Source: Candidatus Stercoripulliclostridium merdigallinarum
Lineage (GTDB): Bacteria; Bacillota; Clostridia; Christensenellales; DTU072
Direction: 5' to 3'
Length of the DNA: 9,614 nt
NCBI GenBank assembly: GCA_018714575.1
Contig: DVNF01000040.1
Span: 1-9,614, forward strand
Both the position numbers and the translations under genes were made by a program. Below the pieces are notes generated by a model that saw nothing but the letters and a program-made list of their open reading frames with translations, was not told where the DNA came from and made no database searches. The stretch's first letter is position 1. Each line of letters starts with the position of its first letter. Shown here one piece after another: positions 1-5,789 of this stretch.

Positions 1-627
1 GCCTGCCAATATTCCTGGAAGGGTCGCGGAATTTATCAGCTCCGCGGCGCGCCTGACGGAGCTTAAGTTTAAATTAGTACCGCGATAGGCGGGGATGGGC
101 AGGTTTTTATATTCGCCCGTTTCCTTTAATACGTCGTAGGGCACGTCTATCAGAACGGGCGAAGTGCGCCCGGACAGCGACAGAGCGTAGGCTTTTTTTA
201 ATTCGCCTTCCAATTCTTCCGCCGATTTTATGATGTGCGCGTATTTGGTGATAGGAGTAGCTATACCTGTGATGTCGACTTCCTGGAACGAGTCTTTTCC
301 CAGCTTGTAAGTAGGGACGTTTGCCGTCAGCGCCAACATAGGCACAGAATCCATATAAGCGGTAGCTATGCCCGTAATCAAATTCGTGGCTCCGGGACCC
401 GAAGTAGTCATGACCCCGGCAATTTTTCCGGAAGCGCGGTAATATCCGTCCGCAGCGTGCGCCGCAGAACATTCCGAAGTAGGCTGGATAAAGCGTATTC
501 CCGATTTATGCAACGCCTCGATCATGGGCATGGCATAGGAACCGGAGTACCCGAAAACGACCTCTATATTCAATTCGGTCAGCGCTTTTACGACTATTTC
601 GGCGCCGGTTAAGTTTTTGCACTCCAT
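1..627 (-). CDS. ilvB: Acetolactate synthase large subunit-like ThDP enzyme, N-terminal part (truncated by window edge)
   Basis: Reading the minus strand from ATG at 627 gives 209 residues with no stop before the edge; a full-length family member has about 550. The piece is the pyrimidine-binding domain of a thiamine-diphosphate enzyme. Acetolactate synthase joins two pyruvates, or pyruvate and 2-oxobutyrate, in branched-chain amino acid synthesis. Family signatures seen are LTGAEIVVKAL near the start, the catalytic Glu at residue 52 inside SECSAAHAADGYYRASG, TSGPGATNLITGIATAYMDS at about 75-94, and DSFQEVDITGIATPITKYAH at about 112-131. Departures from usual IlvB are FGYSGS where FGYPGG is normal and SEC where HEQ is normal. 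ilvN, if present, would lie outside. There is no Shine-Dalgarno before this ATG, but the start matches where IlvB proteins begin. A related ThDP enzyme with another substrate cannot be excluded. Confidence 0.8.
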   Translation of the reverse strand, partial: MECKNLTGAEIVVKALTELNIEVVFGYSGSYAMPMIEALHKSGIRFIQPTSECSAAHAADGYYRASGKIAGVMTTSGPGATNLITGIATAYMDSVPMLALTANVPTYKLGKDSFQEVDITGIATPITKYAHIIKSAEELEGELKKAYALSLSGRTSPVLIDVPYDVLKETGEYKNLPIPAYRGTNLNLSSVRRAAELINSATLPGILAG

Positions 628-636
628 ACAAAATAA

Positions 637-665
637 ATTTTACCATAAGATTTTGCGATTTGCAA
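637..665 (-). promoter_or_regulatory. Candidate promoter of the ilvB-like gene
   Basis: On the minus strand, TTGCAA (665-660) and TAAAAT (642-637) are separated by exactly 17 nt. The -10 ends only 9 nt before the ATG at 627, so the predicted transcript would carry just a few leader bases. This agrees with the lack of any Shine-Dalgarno there. A second -10-like TATAAA at 672-667 has no matching -35. This is seen by eye only. Confidence 0.45.
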
Positions 666-740
666 TTTTATATCACAAACTTACGAAAAGGGGTAGAGGC
701 GCGCGAAAATTTCGTAGGATTTGGCGAAATACGTTTTTGC

Positions 741-769
741 TTGAATTTTTGACGTATATAATATATAAT
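741..769 (+). promoter_or_regulatory. Sigma-A type promoter of rnj
   Basis: TTGAAT (741-746), a 17-nt spacer and a perfect TATAAT (764-769) lie in an AT-rich run. Transcription would begin near 776 and give a leader of about 40 nt before the rnj ATG at 815. Overlapping TATAAT-like repeats nearby make the exact -10 uncertain, but this pairing has the best spacing. Confidence 0.65.
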
Positions 770-805
770 ATAAATGATATTTGTAATAATAGAAATAATT
801 TTTTT

Positions 806-809
806 GGAG
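806..809 (+). promoter_or_regulatory. Ribosome binding site that sets the rnj start
   Basis: GGAG lies 5 nt before the ATG at 815. It decides for this start over the upstream in-frame ATG at 617, which has no binding site and lies before the promoter. It also decides over the ATG at 839, which has only an A-rich run ahead of it. Confidence 0.7.
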
Positions 810-814
810 TATAC

Positions 815-2785
815 ATGAACGAAAAGAAAAAAAACATAATGAAAACGCGGGAGGAATTGTTTGCGGATGCCGATAAAGAGGCGCGAAAGAACAAAAAAGC
901 CGCGTTAAAGGCGGATAATCAACGTCAGAAGAAAGCCAAGTCCGCGAAAAAAGCCGATAAAAAAACCGATAAAAAAGCTAAAGCTTCCTTAATAGAAGCG
1001 GTTAATTCCGATAAAGCCAAGAAAAACAACGTAAAATCGCCTGCGCAGCACAGCGAAAGAAGGTCCGACAAATCGGGGCAGAGGAAGTCAAAAGCCGCTC
1101 CGTCGGCGTACGCACCTGCCGCGAAAAAGAGTACGGTTTCCGAAAAACGCGCCGAAAAAGGCGAAAAGAAGCTGAAAGTCATGTTTTTCGGCGGAGTCGG
1201 CGAAATAGGAAAGAACATGACTGCGCTTGAATACGACGATACAATCATAGTCGTCGATTGCGGCATGGCTTTTCCCGATAACGAAATAAACCCCGGTATC
1301 GATTCGGTAATTCCCGATTGCAGCTACTTGGTCGAAAACGCCCGTAAGGTAAAAGGCGTGATGCTGACTCACGCGCACGAGGATCACCTGGGAGGATTGC
1401 CGTACTTTTTAAAAGACGTGCCGGTAACGGTATACGCCTCGGCAATGTCGATAGCGTTTTTGGAAAATAAGCTGAAGAGGAACGGCTTCCCGGAAGCCGA
1501 TACCAAAGTCGTAGACGACGGCGAGGTCGTCGAAATCGGCCCGTTCAAAGTCGAATTCGTAGCCGTAACTCATTCGGTAGCCGGTTCGTTCGCTCTGTCC
1601 ATAACTACACCGAAAGGCGTTGTTTTCATGACGGGCGATTTCAAGATAGATCATACTCCCGTGGACGGCAGGCACATGAACCTGTCAAGGATCGCCGAGA
1701 TCGGCAAAAAGGGAGTGCTGTTGTTGATGCAAGATTCCACAAACGTAGAACGTCCCGGTTATACGATGAGCGAATCCGCGGTAGGTAAATCGTTGGATAA
1801 CGTCTTCCGCGACAACGTGGGCAGGCGTATAATAGTGGCGACCTTTGCCAGCAACGTCCACCGCGTGCAACAGATAATAAACGTGGCGTTGAAATATTCG
1901 CGCCGAGTCGCTTTCAGCGGCACTTCGATGCAATATATGACGGAGATCGCAAAGAAGCTAAAGGCGCTGACTTTGCCCGAAGACAAAGTCGTCGATCTGG
2001 ATAAGATCTCCGGTATTCCCGACGACAGACTTTGCATAATCGCCACCGGCACCCAGGGCGAACCCGAAAGCGCGTTGACCAGAATGTCTAACGACGAATT
2101 CAAACGCGTGGTAATAGGTCCGAACGACACCGTTATTTTATCGGCTTCGACTATCCCCGGAAACGAAAGAAGTATTTATAAGGTCATCAATAACCTTTGC
2201 AAGCGCGGCGCCAAAGTCATTTACGAAAGCTTGTACGAAGTGCATTCTTCCGGGCATGCCTGCCGCGAGGAATTGAAAATGATGTTCGATTTGATAAAGC
2301 CGAAGTTTTTCATTCCCGTGCACGGCGAATACAGGCATTTGAAAAAGCATGCGGAGCTTGCCGAGGAATTAGGGATACCGTATGAGAATATTCTGTTACC
2401 CGAACTGGGATTTTGCGTAGAAGTATCCCATTCGGGATTAAAGCGCAGACCCGACGTCAAATCGGGCGCGGTAATGCTGGTGGGCGATACGGAGGCGGAA
2501 GAATCCATGATGACCGACAGGCGCAAACTTGCCGCCGAAGGCGTTGTAATAGCCGTTGTCAACGTACAGGAAAACTCCGTAGACATAATGGTAAAGGGAT
2601 TGAATATAACCGATAAGTTTTCCGAGGAATTAAAGACTGCAGTAATGATAAAAATTGCCGCGGGCGATTTCGAGGATCTGCCGGTAGAGGACGCAGACAA
2701 GGCGGTCAGAAAGACGTTGACAAAGTTGTTCTATCGTAATTTGAAACATTGTCCGTTGATAGTGCCCGTGATCATCGGGTTATAA
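815..2785 (+). CDS. rnj: Ribonuclease J with long Lys/Ala-rich N-terminal extension
   Basis: The protein has 656 residues. RNase J is a zinc-dependent exo- and endoribonuclease that matures and degrades RNA in bacteria lacking RNase E. Residues 1 to about 118 form a low-complexity tail rich in Lys, Ala, Ser and Asp. The metallo-beta-lactamase core follows, with GGVGEIGKN (126-134), the metal site HAHEDH (186-191), His253, Asp275 in TGDFK and Asp308 in QDSTN. The beta-CASP part has ATFASN (342-347) and GTQGEP (412-417). Later RNase J motifs are VHSSGHA (476-482) and PVHGEYRHL (501-509), followed by the RMMBL and C-terminal region. The usual family length is about 555 residues, and the excess is the N-terminal tail. 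The start at 815 has GGAG ahead. The next gene begins 19 nt after the stop, so the two are probably cotranscribed. The core identity is secure; the role of the tail is unknown. Confidence 0.95.
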   Translation: MNEKKKNIMKTREELFADADKEARKNKKAALKADNQRQKKAKSAKKADKKTDKKAKASLIEAVNSDKAKKNNVKSPAQHSERRSDKSGQRKSKAAPSAYAPAAKKSTVSEKRAEKGEKKLKVMFFGGVGEIGKNMTALEYDDTIIVVDCGMAFPDNEINPGIDSVIPDCSYLVENARKVKGVMLTHAHEDHLGGLPYFLKDVPVTVYASAMSIAFLENKLKRNGFPEADTKVVDDGEVVEIGPFKVEFVAVTHSVAGSFALSITTPKGVVFMTGDFKIDHTPVDGRHMNLSRIAEIGKKGVLLLMQDSTNVERPGYTMSESAVGKSLDNVFRDNVGRRIIVATFASNVHRVQQIINVALKYSRRVAFSGTSMQYMTEIAKKLKALTLPEDKVVDLDKISGIPDDRLCIIATGTQGEPESALTRMSNDEFKRVVIGPNDTVILSASTIPGNERSIYKVINNLCKRGAKVIYESLYEVHSSGHACREELKMMFDLIKPKFFIPVHGEYRHLKKHAELAEELGIPYENILLPELGFCVEVSHSGLKRRPDVKSGAVMLVGDTEAEESMMTDRRKLAAEGVVIAVVNVQENSVDIMVKGLNITDKFSEELKTAVMIKIAAGDFEDLPVEDADKAVRKTLTKLFYRNLKHCPLIVPVIIGL

Positions 2786-2790
2786 GGGGA

Positions 2791-2797
2791 AAAGGAG
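2791..2797 (+). promoter_or_regulatory. Ribosome binding site supporting a TTG start
   Basis: AAAGGAG lies 7 nt before the TTG at 2805. The strong site at ideal spacing is the reason for accepting TTG as the initiator of the gene after rnj. Confidence 0.65.
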
Positions 2798-2804
2798 AAA
2801 AGGA

Positions 2805-3884
2805 TTGAAAGACAGACCTACCGTATTGATTTTTACCGATATGGACAGCATAAACACGGCATCGGCGTTAAAGGAGGAGATGTTGATCGCCGAACCCGAC
2901 GCGGTAGTCATTATTATCGACGCATTGGAGCTGTACGCCGATACCTTAAAAGACTTTGTCGAGAAAGTTTTCGGTATTCCGGCAAACCTGAAAAAACGTC
3001 TGGCGCATTTGAAAGAAAAGCTTATCAGCCGACACGTCGACGACGTCGGAGTTTACGATAACGTCATGAAGCCGAAGGGATCCTATAAAAGGATGCTGAA
3101 CATCGTCAACAGGTATATGCCCGGGTTGGTAGTCAGCGTAGGTTTCGGAGCTTTTACGGAGGCAGTTGCCGTCCGCGATTCGGGAAAGACGGAGCCTTTC
3201 CGCGTAGTTTCTTACATTCCCGATTACGCGCTGAATAGGCAGTTGGTAAATTCCTATTTGGACGGTTACGTCGTGGCGACTATGGGGGTCAAAACTTCGT
3301 TAGTCAATTCCAAGATCCCCGAAGACAAGGTGATCGCCGCAAAATATGCCGTAGCGGGCAAGTTCTTTGACGGGATCACGCGCGAAGCCGCATTGAAAAT
3401 AATGAAACTTCCGTCGGAAAAACCCGTAATTACTTTGGTGGCGTATTCCGCAGATGATCTGAAGATCTTCGACGGAGTCGATTTAAGCTCCGTTACGCCG
3501 CTATGTTACTGCGGCGAAAACCGCGAAGCTTATTCGAAATCCATAGATTACGGATTTTACGCGTATAACGAAGGTGCTTCGGCGGCGTTGATATACGCGG
3601 CTTCCGACGCGGTCATTACTCCTCCGGAAGCTTATTACACCCAGGCGGCGTTTAAAACGGGCAAGATAGTCGCTTTGACCGCGCCGAGGGATAACTTGGA
3701 AAAGCTGAATTTCAGGAAACTTTCGCCCTATACCGAATCGGTCACCGATAATGTTGCCGTCGTTAACTTTTTGCGGAAGCTGGTTGCGGGCGAACTTATC
3801 GCCGCTAAACCGCCGGAGTACGGAGGCGACGCCGGAAAAGCTTTGCTGAGTTTTGCGTTTACGGAACATACATATAAAAAATAG
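2805..3884 (+). CDS. Diverged GT-B glycosyltransferase-like protein (MGDG synthase/UgtP-like)
   Basis: The protein has 359 residues with a TTG start, no signal peptide and no membrane segment. The order of features resembles the diacylglycerol glycosyltransferase/MGDG synthase group: a short N-terminal strand-helix (VLIFTDMDSINTASALKEEM, 7-26), IIDALELYADTL (37-48), MPGLVVSVGFGAFTEAVAVR (105-124), VVSYIPDYALNRQLVNSYLDGYVVAT (134-159), IPEDKVIAAKYAVAGKFF (171-188), and a C-terminal stretch DAVITPPEAYYTQAAFKTGK with APRDNLEKLNF (268-303) where nucleotide-sugar enzymes carry their donor site. The Gly-rich GGGH-type loop expected after the first strand is missing; DMDSINTA stands there instead. 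The protein may therefore be a catalytically altered or non-enzymatic relative. It follows rnj by 19 nt and ends before a terminator. The fold assignment is my inference from pattern; the function is not known. Confidence 0.5.
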   Translation: MKDRPTVLIFTDMDSINTASALKEEMLIAEPDAVVIIIDALELYADTLKDFVEKVFGIPANLKKRLAHLKEKLISRHVDDVGVYDNVMKPKGSYKRMLNIVNRYMPGLVVSVGFGAFTEAVAVRDSGKTEPFRVVSYIPDYALNRQLVNSYLDGYVVATMGVKTSLVNSKIPEDKVIAAKYAVAGKFFDGITREAALKIMKLPSEKPVITLVAYSADDLKIFDGVDLSSVTPLCYCGENREAYSKSIDYGFYAYNEGASAALIYAASDAVITPPEAYYTQAAFKTGKIVALTAPRDNLEKLNFRKLSPYTESVTDNVAVVNFLRKLVAGELIAAKPPEYGGDAGKALLSFAFTEHTYKK

Positions 3885-3910
3885 GATTTAATATATAATC
3901 AAATTTTTCG

Positions 3911-3934
3911 GTCCGCGACAAAGCGGACTTTTTT
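3911..3934 (+). terminator. Rho-independent terminator after the rnj unit
   Basis: A perfect 6-bp stem GTCCGC/GCGGAC with a 6-nt loop GACAAA is followed by six T. It starts 27 nt after the stop of the glycosyltransferase-like gene and would end the rnj transcript. Confidence 0.85.
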
Positions 3935-4024
3935 GTTTCCGCAGTCCGTAAGCGATCGCACTTAGGCGATAATTTCGCGAATAAAATTTCGAAAGCGGGT
4001 AAAACTATTCACAAGAGGTGTTTT

Positions 4025-4648
4025 ATGTTGATTAGCATGATAATTTTAGGCGTGTTGGCGCTGATGATAATAGTAGGCCTGGGACGCCCGTTCTTGAAAG
4101 ACTTCCGCCTGCATTGGGCGGTTCCGCTGATTTTCTTCCTTGCCGTTATCGGATTGAACTTCATTCCGTTGATCAGAATAGGGAATTTCAGCTTTAGCGT
4201 AGGCGTTGCCTTGTTCTATTTGGTAATGTTGGCGGCGTTCTTTATCCGCAGCAAGTTCTCGTCGGCGATCACCGCTTTTGCGGCAGGTTTGGTATTCGGC
4301 GGATTGATCTATGCCGCAACCAGAGTTTCCGCCTTGACCGGTAACGAATTCTTCGCTACCACGAACTGGGTCTACGCTTTGGTAATGGGCTTTATCGCTT
4401 TCATTCTGGCAAGAAACGGCAAGTACGCTTTCCTTATAGCTTCGGAAGCGCTGATGTTACCGAATATGTTGGTTCAAATCGGCATGGGCGAATTCAGCCT
4501 GAACTACGGCTTCGATTGGACGATCCTTGCGGCAGGCGTAGCGTTTACCTTGTATGCTGTCACCATGTTTATTTTGACTCGTCTTCCCGCAGACAAAAAA
4601 GGTAAAAACAAGTTGGCGGCGATGTTCGAAAGCGGCAGATTAAAATAA
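4025..4648 (+). CDS. Multi-pass membrane protein of unknown function
   Basis: I do not recognise this 207-residue protein. It is strongly hydrophobic, with about seven candidate membrane segments: residues 2-20, 31-50, 56-73, 79-99, 113-129, 134-153 and 164-186. A cytosolic-looking basic tail follows (LPADKKGKNKLAAMFESGRLK split over 187-207). Short basic loops (RPFLKDFR, RSK, RNGK) alternate with the segments, and no catalytic or transporter motif stands out. The ATG at 4025 follows AAGAGGTG at 4013-4020. The gene lies alone between the terminators at 3911 and 4697, so it is probably its own transcription unit. I see only a weak -10-like TAAAAT at 3982-3987 and no good -35. It is convergent with recR. 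The even base composition and clean frame support a real gene. Confidence 0.85.
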   Translation: MLISMIILGVLALMIIVGLGRPFLKDFRLHWAVPLIFFLAVIGLNFIPLIRIGNFSFSVGVALFYLVMLAAFFIRSKFSSAITAFAAGLVFGGLIYAATRVSALTGNEFFATTNWVYALVMGFIAFILARNGKYAFLIASEALMLPNMLVQIGMGEFSLNYGFDWTILAAGVAFTLYAVTMFILTRLPADKKGKNKLAAMFESGRLK

Positions 4649-4696
4649 TACTTTGTATTAAGACTTAGCTCTGAATCAAAATAAATTAATAAATTG

Positions 4697-4726
4697 AAAA
4701 AAGCGCATGTTTCGATGCGCTTTTTT
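4697..4726. terminator. Bidirectional terminator between the membrane-protein gene and recR
   Basis: A6 then GCGCAT, loop GTTTCG, then ATGCGC and T6: a 12-bp perfect dyad including the A/T flanks. Because both strands show a stem followed by six T, it can end the rightward membrane-protein transcript and the leftward galT-dnaX-ybaB-recR transcript. Confidence 0.9.
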
Positions 4727-4749
4727 CGACCTTTAATTTTATCGGTAAT

Positions 4750-4805
4750 TCCTAAGTTTATACGGCAAAGTTGCCGTAAAGCCGAAAATCAGCTTAAGCT
4801 TAGGA
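4750..4805 (-). repeat. Nested inverted repeats in the recR 3' region
   Basis: An inner perfect dyad TACGGCAA/TTGCCGTA (4761-4768 and 4771-4778) sits inside an outer dyad TCCTAAG/CTTAGGA (4750-4756 and 4799-4805). It lies after the recR stop and before the shared terminator. There is no T-run behind it, so it is not itself a typical terminator. It could fold in the 3' end of the operon mRNA. Confidence 0.45.
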
Positions 4806-4815
4806 GGGCGAGCGG

Positions 4816-5397
4816 TTAAAGTTCCTTTCTGTCGTCCAAAGCCCGTTCCAAAGTCATTTCGTCGGCATATTCGATCTCGCTGCCCATCGGAATGCCGTGC
4901 GCCAGACGCGTGACCTTTATGCCCATGGGCTTTATCAATCCTGCCAAATAATTTGCGGTCATTTCGCCGGAAATATCGGGATTTGTGGCAAGGATAACTT
5001 CTTTTACGCCGTTCAGACGCTCCAACAATTCTTTGATACGAATGTTTTCGGCGCCCACTCCTTTCCTGAAATCCAACAGCCCGTGCAAAGCGTGGTACAA
5101 TCCGTTGTAGGTGCCCAGCTTTTCTATCGCGCGAATGTCTTTGGGTTCGCCTACCACCAAAATCGTAGATTTGTCGGCGGTTTGGCAACGCTGACAAATT
5201 TCACCCTCGGTATAATCGCCGCAAAGTTTGCAGATATGGATCTTTCGGCGAGCTTCGATGACCGCGTTGGCGAAATCCTCGGCGTCGGCTTCGGACATTT
5301 CCAAAATAGAATAGGCGTATCTGGAGGCTGTTTTTAATCCGACGGCAGGTAGTTTTCTGAACTCCGCAACCAATCGGGATAGAGCTTCGGGCATCAT
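4816..5397 (-). CDS. recR: Recombination mediator RecR
   Basis: The protein has 193 residues, close to the usual 198 or so. RecR acts with RecO (and RecF) to load RecA on gapped single-stranded DNA. It has the N-terminal helix-hairpin-helix region (KLPAVGLKTASRYAY, 15-29), a four-Cys zinc site (C56, C59, C68, C71), and a Toprim domain from about 78 with VVGEPKDIRAIEKLGTYNGLYH, VILATNPDISGE (134-145) and TRLAHGIPMGSEIEYADEMTL (163-183). The helix-hairpin-helix has PAVGLK where PGIGPK is common, and the Toprim strand has VVG where VVE is common. The ATG at 5397 is one nt past the ybaB stop, with GGGAGG 11 nt upstream inside ybaB; a second ATG follows at once. It is last in the operon before the terminator. 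Identity is secure. Confidence 0.96.
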   Translation of the reverse strand: MMPEALSRLVAEFRKLPAVGLKTASRYAYSILEMSEADAEDFANAVIEARRKIHICKLCGDYTEGEICQRCQTADKSTILVVGEPKDIRAIEKLGTYNGLYHALHGLLDFRKGVGAENIRIKELLERLNGVKEVILATNPDISGEMTANYLAGLIKPMGIKVTRLAHGIPMGSEIEYADEMTLERALDDRKEL

Positions 5398-5398
5398 C

Positions 5399-5734
5399 TT
5401 AGAACAATCCTCCCAAGCCGCCGCCCGTCAGGGGACCCATTAAACGGTTTTGTTCCTCTTCTACCAACTTCATGGCTTCGTTAAAAGCCGCGGTGATCAT
5501 GTCTTCCAACATTTCTACGTCGTCGGGATCGACCGCTTCGGGTTTGATCTTTATCGACGACAGCGTTCTGTCGCAGCACATTACGACTTCGACCATACCG
5601 CCGCCGGATTGCGCTACCACTTCCGTATCGGCAAGTTCTTTTTGGGCAGCTTGCAGTTTTTGTTGCATTTGTTGGGCTTGACGCATCAGCTGTTGCATAT
5701 TGCCGCCGCCGAAGCCGCCGTTGAATTTAGCCAT
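5399..5734 (-). CDS. ybaB: YbaB/EbfC family nucleoid-associated DNA-binding protein
   Basis: The protein has 111 residues, the normal family length. Members form dimers that bind DNA and are found between dnaX and recR in many bacteria. It begins MAKFNGGFGGGNMQQLMRQA, followed by a Gln/Lys-rich helix (QQMQQKLQAAQKELADTEV, about 21-39), a Gly/Val strand segment (SGGGMVEVVMCCDRTLSSIKI, 43-63 region), IKPEAVDPDDVEMLEDMITAAFNEAM, and a Gly-rich Leu tail ending GGLGGLF. GGAGG sits 9 nt before the ATG. The gap to dnaX is 55 nt and the gap to recR is 1 nt. Its exact role in the cell is not settled in the family; a link to replication or repair is inferred from the neighbours. Confidence 0.93.
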   Translation of the reverse strand: MAKFNGGFGGGNMQQLMRQAQQMQQKLQAAQKELADTEVVAQSGGGMVEVVMCCDRTLSSIKIKPEAVDPDDVEMLEDMITAAFNEAMKLVEEEQNRLMGPLTGGGLGGLF

Positions 5735-5752
5735 ACTTTTGATCCTCCGTCT

Positions 5753-5758
5753 ATTATA
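5753..5758 (-). promoter_or_regulatory. Possible -10 element before ybaB
   Basis: On the minus strand the 55-nt dnaX-ybaB gap holds a perfect TATAAT at 5758-5753, 18 nt before the ybaB ATG. No TTGACA-like box lies 16-18 nt upstream of it. The gap is AT-rich, so chance is likely. It is a weak candidate for an internal promoter of ybaB-recR. Confidence 0.2.
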
Positions 5759-5789
5759 TTCCTTTCAATATATTTTCGTTATAATTTCG

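Noticed and set aside
107..472. 121-aa minus-strand open frame
   Set aside because: It is out of frame with, and wholly inside, the ilvB-like gene, whose frame gives clear family motifs.
617..814. N-terminal extension of the rnj reading frame to an ATG at 617
   Set aside because: It would place the start upstream of the rnj promoter, inside the divergent ilvB-like gene, with no ribosome binding site and a residue composition unlike a protein. The ATG at 815 has GGAG.
3949..3963. GCGATCGC palindrome (3952-3959) before the membrane-protein gene as an operator
   Set aside because: It is a single short 8-bp palindrome with no overlap with a credible promoter; chance is the simpler explanation.
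4739..5197. 152-aa minus-strand open frame over the recR 3' half
   Set aside because: It shares the strand with recR but in another frame; the recR frame carries all conserved motifs and this one shows none.
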